Shown in pieces: positions 1-9,931 of a stretch of 64,000 bases of DNA. The DNA lies in assembly GCA_964007475.1 (NCBI GenBank), contig OZ023274.1:55885851-55949850 (forward strand). The letters are read 5' to 3'. The notes under the pieces are model-generated. The model was not told where the DNA came from, searched no databases, and saw only the letters and a list, made by a program, of their open reading frames with translations. This DNA comes from Hybos culiciformis. Its lineage: Eukaryota > Arthropoda > Insecta > Diptera > Hybotidae. Within the stretch, counting starts at the first letter, position 1. Every line of letters begins with the position of its first letter. A program made the position numbers and the translations under genes.

Positions 1-28
1 TAAAAATATCCAAAAAGATCGTACTTAC

Positions 29-336
29 GGGAAACTTCCTAAGAAAATAACATAATTTATCTGAAAAACTATCATCCAGCATTGTATCAGCTTCATCAAG
101 GACAACGTGCCGCACATATTCCATTCGATAGATACCAGTTGTTACTAGCTTACTTAATGCACCTATTGTCCCAATCAATAAATCTATCTCTTCAAAAACT
201 GGATTTATGATTTTTTGTTTCGTATTACCACCTAAAACAGTTTTTATTTTGAAGCCCGTATTTTTTAGGAGTTTCTCTGCAACCTGGCCTATTTGGGTCG
301 CTAATTCTGGTCCTGCTGTTATAATCAAACCCATAG
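29..336 (-). CDS. DEAD-box RNA helicase, internal exon (partial, DDX28-like)
   Basis: About 102 codons read without a stop on the minus strand. They contain LIIT..PELATQI, which matches motif Ia of DEAD-box helicases (usually PTRELA), a GG segment followed by a DLLIGT.GAL stretch like motif Ib, and VVLDEAD, the Walker B / motif II that names the family. The exon ends in a clean splice donor: minus-strand GTAAGT occupies 28-23. Upstream of 336 the frame meets a TAA within two codons and no acceptor AG is visible at the expected place, so the 5' boundary is unresolved. DEAD-box proteins unwind RNA with ATP; the GALSKL segment resembles the mitochondrial DDX28 group, but that is only an impression. 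This is probably the one host-gene exon in the window. Motif I (GKT) and the C-terminal helicase lobe would lie outside the exon. Confidence 0.6.
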
Positions 337-374
337 TGTGTTAAGATCACGTTTTGTTACATTTGGTTTCCTCT

Positions 375-737
375 TTAATAATGATGGTATTGTTGTGTGG
401 GTTGGGGATTTTCGGTTAGAATTTGAACTTGCTGTAACTGGGGTTGTTGTTGTTGTGGATGAATTTGCTGGTGTTGTAGTTGGAGTTGTTGTGGATGGAT
501 TTGCTGGTGTTGTAGTTGGAGTTGTTGTTGTTGTGGCTGAAGTTGTTGGGGCTGGAGGTGTTGTGGCTTGAGTTGTTGTGTATAATTATTTTGATTAACT
601 GAAACAAATTGAAAGGTAGTTTTGAAATTTGTATTACATTTTTTTTATCAAATTTTTCCAAAAAAATTTTTAGATCACATTCATTTATATTTAATGTCTT
701 AGTTTTGGGTTTAAACGGTAAAAAATCTTCTTTCAAT
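375..737 (-). pseudogene. Gln/Pro-rich protein C-terminus, frame interrupted
   Basis: The first part (from 736) reads through KTKTLNINECDLKIFLEKFD. Near 650 the coherent frame changes, and the second frame runs through FKTTFQFVSVNQNN into a Gln/Pro/His/Leu-rich tail built on QLQLQHQQIHPQ, ending at TAA 375-377. A canonical acceptor (minus-strand TTTGTTTCAG, AG at 600-599) sits before the Q-rich part, so the alternative reading is a terminal exon 375-598 without any frameshift. The Q-rich frame is the more protein-like of the two because the same DNA in other frames gives Asn/Ser runs. No function can be assigned. It lies directly upstream of the helicase exon on the same strand, but I see nothing that joins them into one gene. 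Confidence 0.3.
455..526. repeat. 36-bp tandem duplication in the Gln-rich segment
   Basis: Two copies (455-490 and 491-526) differ by one base. The 36-bp period equals 12 codons, so the duplication keeps the Gln/Pro frame. It looks like slippage expansion of a GTTGTT-type microsatellite. Confidence 0.75.
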
Positions 738-1137
738 TATCACGATACCATTGGGATCACGCTATCGTTTCCAAATTTTTATTTTTAGTCCAAATAGACT
801 GTCGAACGACGTTCTTAATGATATAATTTTAAATTCACATAGGTGGAGTTGCGATCCGGGTAGAGTTGCTATCTTAAATAGGCTCTAGTATATTCCCGAT
901 TTAATTTAACAGCATCGATGCAATATTTAATAGCTGAATTTCTGGAATATAATTTCAGCTGCAGCACGATTAGCATACAAATAGCTCGACCTTTCTGATA
1001 AGCTGATGGTGCAATTTTCAAGGCATTAGTTAATATTCAATTGATTTTTTTAATTAATCACTTCGTTCCTAAAATTAAATAATTTAAGCATAAAAAAAAT
1101 AGGAAAATAGGATTTCTTACCTAAGCTGAAGACAATC

Positions 1138-1228
1138 CTAATATTCGTCATTACAATCTTGGTCTCCTTCATTGTTTTCATCATCATCACAACTATTAAT
1201 GCTTAATTTTCTTTGTCTAATAATTGAG
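1138..1228 (-). other. Possible acidic terminal exon in the 741-1542 interval
   Basis: The stretch 741-1542 has no long open frame. On the minus strand an AG at 1230-1229 is followed by about 29 codons rich in Asp/Glu/Asn (SCDDDENNEGDQDCNDEY) ending at TAG 1138-1140. This resembles an acidic protein tail, but the exon is short, the acceptor tract is weak, and it may be chance. Nothing else in the interval is recognisable. Confidence 0.2.
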
Positions 1229-1542
1229 CTTTATAATACAGTATATGTTAAATTTAATCAGAATGATCGCAAAATGCGATGTGTTGGTTTTAGGTAGAGC
1301 TTATGGCGCGTTTTTTTAAATTTGGTATCCCCGTTAGGCCTAATCCAGCGATAAATTTGAAATACTTGTTTTCAAATAATATACAAAGAAAAAATAAATT
1401 TAGAAAACTGATTTAAAGAAGCTCACAAAATTCATGTTTTTATCATTATTTAGCGTTCTTATACATATACAACATGTACTGTACATTTAAAAATTATTTT
1501 AGTTTGTTTTTTATTTAGGTATATTTAATTTTTTTATATTTC

Positions 1543-2450
1543 TCAATCAAAGTTTTCCATCTTTCTTTTGAGTTGAAATGTTTGTAAGTTGCATAATTTG
1601 CATAAAATAATACTATTTTTTGATTTTTTATAATAGATTTCGAAACAATTGTTGCACATAAATTTTTCGCACTGGTTACAATGCTTAATTTCTACTGTAG
1701 AATTTTTTCCACAGTGCATACAAAAAGTTTTAATGTTTTCGGATTGAGACAATAATAATTTAATTGCTTTTTTCCGAAATAATATTGGATTCGCTTTTAA
1801 GTCAGGTTGATCAGGCTTGACAACTATTTTTTCAACGAACTCGCAAATAAGCGGTCCGCAACTATAACTATCATTTTGTATATAATGAGCCGGTGCAGAA
1901 ACCGCTGTTAATTCATTTACTAAATTTTTTTCCTTAAAAAATTTATTGAATTTTTTTAGATAGTTTTTTGATTTTAATATATCGGAACCCTGTGGATCAA
2001 TTATATAAAACTCTGATTTATTAACATTTATCACAGCAAGCGACCAACGTTGATTATTTTGATTAATTTTTGAAAAGATTATATTTTTTTCTTTCAAAAA
2101 TAAATAATCGGAAGTATTAAAAAGTGTTAAATCTAGATCTTGGGTAATACAACAAGATAGATTGTGGTCTAGTTGACCAAATATTTCGTTTTTATCATAT
2201 TTTTTGATAATGCATGCAATAACTAAGTCTATTACACTACTATCGAACCATTCGAAGCCATCAAGCGTTAAGAAACTTTCTAAAGTTAAAAACTTATTAA
2301 CATCGTTATTTCTCAACGATTCGTTTTCTCTATATGCTCCTAAAAGTATATGTTCAATTTTCGCATTACTATATTTAGTATAGTATTTTGTGCTTTTAAC
2401 AACACCATTTTCGTATTTACATAGCTTAAGTATCGGAATTATCCTCGTCG
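1543..2450 (-). pseudogene. ULP1-type (C48) cysteine protease domain plus Cys-rich tail of a Mutator-like element
   Basis: The frame is open from about 2450 (IIPILKLCKYENG) through the nominal Met at 2316 to TAA at 1543. The ULP1 signature is visible: RWSLAVI, then FYIIDPQG carrying the Asp, then YIQNDSYSCGPLI carrying the oxyanion Gln and nucleophile Cys. In canonical ULP1/SENP enzymes, which cleave SUMO-like modifiers, the first motif is HW; here the His position reads Arg, so activity is doubtful. After the protease there are four CxxC-like pairs (CMHC, CNQC, CNNC, CKLC), a probable zinc-binding tail. The upstream neighbour (2426-2950) is in another frame but continues the same protein, indicating a frameshift near 2440. 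In its context this is the 3' end of the transposase-protease gene that begins at 35540. Confidence 0.65.
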
Positions 2451-2950
2451 TCTTCCCATGCTTCCATTTTATTAACTAAATGTGGAAGTTTTACTGGCTT
2501 AATAAATCTTGGGGAAAACGATAAGAAACTCCTCCTTTTGACAGAAGGAGTTTTATTCCAATTTTCAGTTAAGTCTAAATTCATTGGATCGTCTTTATCC
2601 AAAATGAGAGTTTTTATTTTCTTTGGCGTCGAACATAATGGAATGAGTTTTTCTTGTGCTTTGGCGTAATTATGTTCTGAATAAATTTCGTATTCACAAA
2701 ATTTTCTCTTTTTTTTCTTGTCCAAGTGTAATGATTTCTTTTTTTGTTTTTCTGCAAAACAAGACCGGCTTGTTTCTAAAATCATTTTTTGTGAACAATA
2801 TTGCTTTTCTTCTCCTTTAAACTCAAGCATTTTCAAGGTACGAATAGAATGATTCATAATATTTTCAATCACTCTAGAAGCTTTGTCCTTTCTTTCTAGT
2901 AAGACTGAATTTTTAAGGGTATTGAAAAAACCTTCAATTGGCGCATTACT
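2426..2950 (-). pseudogene. Transposase C-terminal region and basic linker of the Mutator/ULP1 gene
   Basis: The open frame extends upstream of the Met at 2872 to about 2950 and includes KRASNAPIEGFFNTLKNSVL. This matches the conserved ..SNA.vEG.f..lK segment that supplies the third acidic residue (Glu) of the D-D-E triad in this Mutator-like family. It is followed by a Lys-rich linker (KKKSLHLDKKKKRKF) and an acidic end (EDDEDNSDT). The preceding piece (2946-3733) ends at TAA in the neighbouring frame, so a one-base frameshift near 2950 separates catalytic Asp from catalytic Glu. Frame changes on both sides make this part of a pseudogene, unless homopolymer sequencing errors are responsible. 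The linker itself has no recognisable domain. Confidence 0.5.
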
Positions 2951-3733
2951 CGCTCTTTTGCTTTTCTAAGCACGTCCAAAAAGGAAGGTAAGCAAAATAA
3001 GTTTTTAAGCTATGAGTCAAAAACGATTGATTTTTTAGCTCATTTTTTGAGAAAGAAACACTTCTAGTTTCTTCATCAGAAACTTTTTTAGCAACATTTT
3101 CTTGAATTGCTATAAAATAGCTATAGAAATTACTTCTCTTATAAGTAGGAAGATTTTCTGTATTTTGACTCGCATAATTTGAATTTTTTACTTCTGAATC
3201 AATATTTATGTCATTAGTTTCTTTGAAAGAATTATGATTTTCTTCTTCGTGAAGAAAATTTTCAAAAAATCTGTAACTTAATTTAAAAGATTCATTCTCT
3301 TTTGTTTTAGCAGATAAAATGACAGAAAAATGTTCGAAGAAAGTTGCGGCTTCAGATAAGGAACTAATATTAAATGCTGCCCCTAAGATCGATTTCATAA
3401 ATATTTTTACTTTACGATCTCTGAAGTGTTTTGCCACATCGTTACAAAATATTTTCATACAATGACAGCAACAAAATCGAACTACAATAAAATCAGGTTC
3501 AATTTTATTATTATTATTAACTAAATCAAAACATTTATTGAGATATGTTACTACACATTCAGGGTGGTCACTATGTGGATTTTCCATAAAATTCCACTCT
3601 CTTAGAAAAGCATTGACATTAGCAAAACTAACGTCAGTAACCACTTCGTTTATTTTTTTTAAACATTTTTTTTGAAGGGCGTTTCTTATATCTGATAAAC
3701 AGGATCCGATCGCATTAGCGTCGTGATCACTGC
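2946..3733 (-). pseudogene. Mutator-like (MULE) transposase, middle part, cut by an LTR element
   Basis: The reading frame is open right up to the insertion point at 3733, well beyond the first Met at 3644. It starts SDHDANAIGSCLSDIRNAL, then EVVTDVSFANVNAFLREWN, where the Asp of VVTD fits the second catalytic Asp of MULE DDE transposases. About 50 residues on, RFCCCHCMKIF fits the C/H-x2-H motif typical between the second Asp and the Glu in Mutator superfamily enzymes. The frame continues exactly from the piece at 30754-30895 once the 27-kb element and one copy of its ctgc duplication are removed. It ends at TAA 2946-2948, where the frame shifts. Confidence 0.65.
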
Positions 3734-3945
3734 TATAATGCCTGGCGTTGTGAACTGAGCAAGAGATTAATAAATAAAAGATAGTATTTACGTCTTCATG
3801 ACTTTACTTTATTTATGTATGACTAAACTAACAATACTATTAATACTCTTCTGACTTAACAATCTTACAGCCTATTTATATATTCTTAAAACTTATTCAG
3901 CTAATATTTTGTAGCGAGAGAGTAGTGCTACATAGAAGCACCACA
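3734..3945 (-). repeat. 3' LTR of the 412/mdg1-like element
   Basis: It is 212 bp and nearly identical to 30542-30753. On the minus strand it starts TGTGGTGCTTC and ends CATTATA. A TATA-like TATATAAATAGG lies around 3884-3872, and AATAAA-type signals follow in the AT-rich part. It abuts the duplicated target site ctgc at 3730-3733. Confidence 0.9.
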
Positions 3946-3957
3946 CCTCCTCTCTTA
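3946..3957 (-). other. Polypurine tract next to the 3' LTR
   Basis: On the minus strand TAAGAGAGGAGG lies immediately before the LTR start TGTGG. That is the expected position and composition for the plus-strand primer of reverse transcription. Confidence 0.75.
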
Positions 3958-4107
3958 ATTTTAAAATTAATTTAATTTTATTTAATTAATTTTGCTTACT
4001 GATTTAGTAAAAAAGAATTAGTCTATGAAAGGAAGTACTAAAATAGATTTTAAATTTTATAATTACTTAATTTGGATATACCTTCCCTTTTTTTTTTTTT
4101 TTGCCTA

Positions 4108-4460
4108 TATCAGGTTAGTATATTTGTAAAAATTTTATTTCTAAGATTTAATGTACTTATATTTACTAACATTATCTAATTTTTTTTTTTTTTTTTTTTA
4201 AACAGATCAGAATATATTTGTAAAAATTATTATTTCTAAGATTTATATTAACTATCATTATTTAATTAATTTTTTGAATAGAGTAGAATATATTTGTAAA
4301 AAATTTTTTATTTCTAAGATTTAATGTACTTATATTTACTATCATTATCTAATTTGTTTTTTTTTTTGAATAGAGTAGAATATATTTGTAAAAATTTTTA
4401 TTTCTAAAATTTAATGTACTTATATTGACTATCATTATTTAATTTTTTTTTAATAGAGCT
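4108..4460. repeat. Four tandem copies of a ~80-93-bp unit in the 3' non-coding part
   Basis: Copies begin near 4116, 4208, 4284 and 4376. Each has the order ATATTTGTAAAAATTTT, TTTCTAAGATTTAATG, TATATTTACTATCATTA and a variable T-run. They sit between the end of the integrase frame (4490) and the polypurine tract and look like local expansion within the 412-like element. Confidence 0.8.
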
Positions 4461-4564
4461 CTATCAAAAGAAAGTTAATACTATTTTATTTAAAGAAAAG
4501 TTAACTTATTGATTCTATTTTTATGAACTTTAACTAATTTATTTTTATTGTTTAAAAATATTAT

Positions 4565-4885
4565 TGTAATCTACGTACTTTATGAAATAAAATAATCCAA
4601 CTAAAATATTTAAAAAAACGTAATTTATTCCTTTTTCCAAAATAATATAAATTATAAAGAAATTTAAGTGATTTTAAAATAATTGCAATAAAAATACTTT
4701 GATTTAATTTACTTTACTTCTAATTCTTTTTTTTTCTTTACTTCTTTCCTCCTCAAATTCTCAAACAGCAATAATTAAAATTTCAAAAACGTTTCAATTT
4801 CAATTTAAAAACAAAAACATATGTCAAATTAAAAAAATTATACATGTCAAAAAAAACTAATTATGAAGGCATTATGACGATGACA
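4565..4885 (-). repeat. 3' LTR of the intact Gypsy element
   Basis: This 321-bp repeat matches 9607-9927 throughout. On its inner side the minus strand carries the purine-rich GAGGAGGATGGCCGAA (4901-4886), a plausible polypurine tract. Confidence 0.92.
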
Positions 4886-4918
4886 TTCGGCCATCCTCCT
4901 CTTGTATCGCCCTCGATA

Positions 4919-7900
4919 CTATTCAACAAAATCATCAAGATGTCTGGGCTTTTTACCAACTCTACGACTTCTACGAACTTCTGTATTATTGGATTCAGCG
5001 TTACCATCGGATTCAGCTGTGGAAACCTCAACTTCTACCTTGCTATGGATTGACTCTTCAAGTGATTCCTCTTTTGATTTATCATCCAATTCTTCATTTG
5101 ATTCTTCATTTGATTCTTCATTTGATTTATCATCTAACTCTTCGTCCGATTCTTCATCTGGTACTATTACTGATTTAAGATCATCTACCGCAGCAATACC
5201 ATTATAAAATTTCTGTGACCGTTGCATATCAGGGCTATCTTCAACACGATAACGATCCCCAGGAAGAACTTCAGTAATAATATATGGTCCTTTATACTTT
5301 GGCTTTAACTTCATAGATTCTCCAGTTGCACTATAATTTCGTTTTACCATTACAAAATCGCCAGGAAGATATTGATGAGCTGGACATCTTTTTTTATTAT
5401 ATACTTTTTGCTGATATTCTTGATTTATCCGAATTAATTCCAACATTTGATTTCGAAGTTCAATCATATTTTCATTCACACTTTTACGACGAAACACATC
5501 ATCTAACGGATTTCCATCAATATCTCTTGGTTGATAACTAAACAATATTTGAAATGGTGTTTTCTTTAATACAGAATGTATAGTATTATTCAAACTCCAC
5601 TGTATCTTATTCGCATGTAAATCCCAATCAGTTCCATCTTCTTCTTCGGATAAAGTTGCCAACATTGATGTAATACTACGGTTTAAACGTTCAACTTGCC
5701 CGTTTGATCTGGGAGTAGCAGTAGCATTCTTTACATGGATGATATCTCGTTGCTTGCACATATTTTTAAATTGAAACCCAGTGAATGAAGTACCCTGATC
5801 TGATATAATACGAACAGGAACACCAAACATTGCAAATATCTCTTCAAAAATATTAACTGTTGTACTTGATTTTACATCTGGAACTGGTTTAATAATACAA
5901 TATTTCGTAAACCCATCTATAATTGCTAATATGTAATTATTTCCCCGTTTACTTCTAACAAATGGACCCAAATGATCAGTGTGTAAAGTATGGAAAGGAA
6001 TTCCAACTTTGTCAATAGAATGAAGCATACCTTGTCGTTTACCTCCAGGCTGTTTGTGATAAAGACACTGAATACACGACCCAATAAACCCTTTTACGTA
6101 ATTCTTCATTCTTGGAAACCAATAACTTTCTCTTACTTTAGCTAAAGTTTTATCAAGTGCTATATGACCAAGATTATGACACTTCGCAACAATTTGACAT
6201 CTAGCCTTCTTCGGGACATACCAACGTAACTCATTATCAACTTTTCTGAAAACTCTACCATCTTGTAACTCAAATTCAGAATGTATTTGTTTTTCGCCTT
6301 TAGTTAAATTATGCTTTTTCTCCAAAACTTCTATGATATTAACTATTTTAGGATCAGCTTTTTGTAACAATAAAATCCAATCATATTCTTCCATATTAGC
6401 ATGTAAGCAAACTAACTCGGCTACTGTATCAGTATCTTCAGGTACATAATATGGATTTCGGCTCAATGCGTCTACATGTTGTAAGTTCTTTCCAGGTCGA
6501 TGCTCAATTTCAAACTGATATTCTTGGAGCTTTAACCACCAACGACCAATACGCGGGATAAGATTCTTTTTTGTCATTGCACTGCGGACTGCATTACAAT
6601 CGGTTATGATACGAAATTGGATACCGATTAAATATACTCTAAATTTCTCCAATGACCATACAACTGCCAATGCCTCTAATTCTGTTGAATGATAATTTGA
6701 CTCTTCTTTCGTAGTTTGTCTACTAGCGCAACAAACAATATGAAATTTACCATCACTTTGACGTTGTAATAATATACCACCTAAACCATCTTTACAAGCG
6801 TCGCTGTGTACTTCTGTCTCTGCTTCTGGTGAGTATAGACAAATAACTGGTGGCTCAGATAATTTTGATTTTAAATTTTCAAATGATAAACTCTGTTGTT
6901 GTCCCCAATTCCAATTTACATCACTTTTGATGAGATTGGTCAAAGGTTTTGCTAGTAATGCATAATCTTTAACAAATCGACGAAAATAACTTGTAAGACC
7001 GATAAACTGTCTGATTTGATGAACGCTTTTAGGTGTTGGAAAATTTGCAATACATTCCATTTTGGCTCTACCAGGTTTCATTACTCCTTCACCAATTTCA
7101 TAACCAAGGAATTCAACTTCATTAAATAAAAATTTACATTTTTTTATGTTCAACTTCAAATTTGCTTGTCGTAAACACTCAAAAATTTTAACGAGATTTA
7201 AAATACCTTCATCTTCTGTTTCACTAGGTGATAAAATATCGTCGAAATAAGCTAACGCAACCGAAAATCTCAATGGCCCTAGTACATTATTAATTAACTT
7301 TTGAAAGAAAGGCGGCCCATTACATACTCCAAACGGCATTCGTAAAAACTCGTAATGCCCATCAGGGGTCACAAAAGCCGTACGATGACGAGAAGTTTCG
7401 CTTACTGGTATTTGGTAATAACCACTCTTCATATCCAAAATCGAAAAATATTTCTTGCCACTTAAACGGTCAATTTGATCACTCATTACTGGTAATGGAT
7501 ATTTCATCTTTCTTGTAATCTTATTAAGAGCACGATAATCAATACAAATACGTTTCGAACCATCTTTTTTCTTCACTATTAAAATTGGACTTGCAAAATT
7601 TGACGTTGAATCAGTAATTATTCCTGCAGATTTCAACTCTTCCATCTCAGAACGCACAAATTCTCTTTCGCTATAACTTAGTCGATATGGACGATAAACA
7701 ATAGGCTCATCATTCTCAGTCTCAATTTCTAAATCAAAATTTTTAACACAGCCCAACTCATGAACTGTTAATGCAAAACAATCTCTATAGTTTACTAATA
7801 ATTTCAACAATTTTTGCTTATCATCAGGTGTAACGTTCGGACCAATTACAATATCTTGAACAAATTCTCTACTGTCATCAATACTTAATACCTCATTATT

Positions 7901-9562
7901 CTGTCTTTCTATCTCTAAATCTTGAATACATGGCTCACCTCTCGCTAATTTATCTCCTTTCTCAAAAATAATATCTTGTTTACCAACATTCAATACTGGA
8001 ATTACTACGTTACTACAATTTGTATTCAAAATACCACTTGGAATTAGTGAACCTCCACGGTTTAAACCACCTTCTATGTATAACTTATTTTCAAAAGTTT
8101 CGTTAGTAAATACATTAACGAATCCAATATGATTCGGAGGGATAACCGTTTCAGTTGAAGCCCATAAATTAATTTTTGGTTTTGGTAAATTTGGAATAAC
8201 CAAATCTTTAAAGCATTCATGATCTTTTATTATTTTCTCTTCAAATAGTCGAATATTATTACCTCTTTTGATAATAGTGATGTGTTCACATTCAGTAAAT
8301 GGTTGACCAATCAACAAAGGAATGTGAAGAAATTCATCAGACACCACATAAATTTTTACAGTAGCAGTTGCCTGATCAAGTTGAATCTCACCTTCAAATA
8401 TGCCAATAGATCTTATTACACCATTTCCGAAACCACCAATTTTATCATTTCTCTTTTCATATTTAATTTTCATTTCTTTAGCTACCGATTCTTTCAACAT
8501 GACACATTTACTGCCATTATCAATAAATGATTTGATATCTACTCCATTTAATTTTGCTACTTGAAAATATTTACTATCAGATACTTCTTTTGTTGAACTA
8601 ATTAAAGCAGTTTTTGGAACATTTAATTTTGATGGACCAGCTTTAGGTTGATCTCGATTATCGTTAACTTTTTCTGGACAATCTTTAATTAAATGACCAG
8701 CTTTACTACAACGAATGCATTTCGTTTCGTTAACACACTCGGATTTATAATGTCCAAGTTGACCACACTTGTAGCATTTCACCTCATCTTTCTTTTTCCC
8801 CATTAAACAAAATTCATCAACGTGACCAATTCGATTACATTTGCTACATTTTTTAACAGATGTACTTGGTACAGCTACAGATTCTGATGAACTTGGTAAC
8901 GACGAAGTTGGAGACGAAATTGAACCTTTCTTACCAAAAAATACAGATACTTCAGATGAACGCATAATTTTGTTGTACTCTCGAATATCATTAATCATTT
9001 CATCGGCATCAACATGTTTTCGACAAAATAAAAATTGTTTCAAATCTCTGGAACTAAAACCTTCTAAAATTTGTTCTCTAGTTTCTGCAAAACTCAATTC
9101 TAATTCAGTACACATTCTTAATTTATCAAAAAAATAATCGATAATATCCTCACCTTTCTTCTGATAACGCTCGTGAATAATTTTCCACCTTTGCGAAACT
9201 GTCAAACAACCAATAAATGTTTTAGTGAATTTCTCTTCGAATTTTTCCCAAGAATCAATCTGAGATGCATTAAACCAATTTTTCGCAGCACCCTCTAAAT
9301 TTGCTCGTACACATTCCAATCGAAATGATGGCTGCCATTGATTCAAATCAGCAATACCTTTCAAAGTTTTCAACCAGTCTTTAGATTCATGAGATTTTTC
9401 CTTGCCATTAAATTTTCGAATACTCTTATTCAAATCAGGCATAATTCTATATGTAGTCTCAGCAGGTTGTGCAGAAGCATTATTATTACGTAGTGCGTCT
9501 ATTAACAATTGGACAAGCGCTTGATTACCTACATCATTTTTATTATCTTCCTCGTTCGACAT
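4919..9562 (-). CDS. Gag-Pol polyprotein of a Gypsy retrotransposon
   Basis: A single 1547-residue frame starts at the ATG 9562, about 45 bp after the 5' LTR. Gag occupies roughly residues 1-235. Three CCHC zinc knuckles follow at about 239-252, 263-276 and 282-295. The aspartic protease active site reads FIDNGSK near 347, with Asn where Ser/Thr is usual (D-N-G instead of D-S/T-G). Reverse transcriptase runs from about 600, with LDMKSGYYQI and the catalytic YFDD at 772-775. RNase H begins near 919 (HSDACKDGLGG). Integrase has an HHCC zinc finger near 1125-1169 and the catalytic triad D1196, D1255, E1290 (DD35E). The C-terminus has an Asp/Glu/Ser low-complexity run. Gag and Pol are in one frame, so no frameshift is needed. 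The frame is intact and looks functional except for the unusual protease residue. Confidence 0.93.
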   Translation of the reverse strand: MSNEEDNKNDVGNQALVQLLIDALRNNNASAQPAETTYRIMPDLNKSIRKFNGKEKSHESKDWLKTLKGIADLNQWQPSFRLECVRANLEGAAKNWFNASQIDSWEKFEEKFTKTFIGCLTVSQRWKIIHERYQKKGEDIIDYFFDKLRMCTELELSFAETREQILEGFSSRDLKQFLFCRKHVDADEMINDIREYNKIMRSSEVSVFFGKKGSISSPTSSLPSSSESVAVPSTSVKKCSKCNRIGHVDEFCLMGKKKDEVKCYKCGQLGHYKSECVNETKCIRCSKAGHLIKDCPEKVNDNRDQPKAGPSKLNVPKTALISSTKEVSDSKYFQVAKLNGVDIKSFIDNGSKCVMLKESVAKEMKIKYEKRNDKIGGFGNGVIRSIGIFEGEIQLDQATATVKIYVVSDEFLHIPLLIGQPFTECEHITIIKRGNNIRLFEEKIIKDHECFKDLVIPNLPKPKINLWASTETVIPPNHIGFVNVFTNETFENKLYIEGGLNRGGSLIPSGILNTNCSNVVIPVLNVGKQDIIFEKGDKLARGEPCIQDLEIERQNNEVLSIDDSREFVQDIVIGPNVTPDDKQKLLKLLVNYRDCFALTVHELGCVKNFDLEIETENDEPIVYRPYRLSYSEREFVRSEMEELKSAGIITDSTSNFASPILIVKKKDGSKRICIDYRALNKITRKMKYPLPVMSDQIDRLSGKKYFSILDMKSGYYQIPVSETSRHRTAFVTPDGHYEFLRMPFGVCNGPPFFQKLINNVLGPLRFSVALAYFDDILSPSETEDEGILNLVKIFECLRQANLKLNIKKCKFLFNEVEFLGYEIGEGVMKPGRAKMECIANFPTPKSVHQIRQFIGLTSYFRRFVKDYALLAKPLTNLIKSDVNWNWGQQQSLSFENLKSKLSEPPVICLYSPEAETEVHSDACKDGLGGILLQRQSDGKFHIVCCASRQTTKEESNYHSTELEALAVVWSLEKFRVYLIGIQFRIITDCNAVRSAMTKKNLIPRIGRWWLKLQEYQFEIEHRPGKNLQHVDALSRNPYYVPEDTDTVAELVCLHANMEEYDWILLLQKADPKIVNIIEVLEKKHNLTKGEKQIHSEFELQDGRVFRKVDNELRWYVPKKARCQIVAKCHNLGHIALDKTLAKVRESYWFPRMKNYVKGFIGSCIQCLYHKQPGGKRQGMLHSIDKVGIPFHTLHTDHLGPFVRSKRGNNYILAIIDGFTKYCIIKPVPDVKSSTTVNIFEEIFAMFGVPVRIISDQGTSFTGFQFKNMCKQRDIIHVKNATATPRSNGQVERLNRSITSMLATLSEEEDGTDWDLHANKIQWSLNNTIHSVLKKTPFQILFSYQPRDIDGNPLDDVFRRKSVNENMIELRNQMLELIRINQEYQQKVYNKKRCPAHQYLPGDFVMVKRNYSATGESMKLKPKYKGPYIITEVLPGDRYRVEDSPDMQRSQKFYNGIAAVDDLKSVIVPDEESDEELDDKSNEESNEESNEELDDKSKEESLEESIHSKVEVEVSTAESDGNAESNNTEVRRSRRVGKKPRHLDDFVE

Positions 9563-9606
9563 GATTGTTCAAAATGGCGGATTATATTGAAAATCCCACT
9601 TCTGAT

Positions 9607-9927
9607 TGTAATCTACGTACTTTATGAAATAAAATAATCCAACTAAAATATTTAAAAAAACGTAATTTATTCCTTTTTCCAAAATAATATAAATTATAAA
9701 GAAATTTAAGTGATTTTAAAATAATTGCAATAAAAATACTTTGATTTAATTTACTTTACTTCTAATTCTTTTTTTTTCTTTACTTCTTTCCTCCTCAAAT
9801 TCTCAAACAGCAATAATTAAAATTTCAAAAACGTTTCAATTTCAATTTAAAAACAAAAACATATGTCAAATTAAAAAAATTATACATGTCAAAAAAAACT
9901 AATTATGAAGGCATTATGACGATGACA
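9607..9927 (-). repeat. 5' LTR of the intact Gypsy element
   Basis: This 321-bp repeat is identical to the 3' copy. Just downstream on the minus strand (9605-9593) TCAGAAGTGGGAT resembles the complement of a tRNA-Leu acceptor/T-arm, offset by a few bases from its CCA end, a possible primer-binding site. Confidence 0.9.
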
Positions 9928-9931
9928 TTAT

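Larger units (their letters stand above)
4565..9927 (-). mobile_element. Complete Ty3/Gypsy retrotransposon with identical LTRs
   Basis: LTRs of 321 bp (4565-4885 and 9607-9927), starting TG and ending CA, appear identical base for base. They are flanked by a 4-bp target duplication ttat (4561-4564 and 9928-9931). The 5363-bp element holds one uninterrupted gag-pol frame and no env. It is inserted near the end of the integrase frame of the older 412-like element, which resumes at 4564 in frame. Identical LTRs plus an intact frame mean a recent insertion. The clade is uncertain; there is no chromodomain. Confidence 0.92.

Noticed and set aside
4844..9137. Plus-strand frames within the intact Gypsy (4844, 5326, 8282, 8841)
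   Set aside because: Antisense shadows of the Gag-Pol frame.
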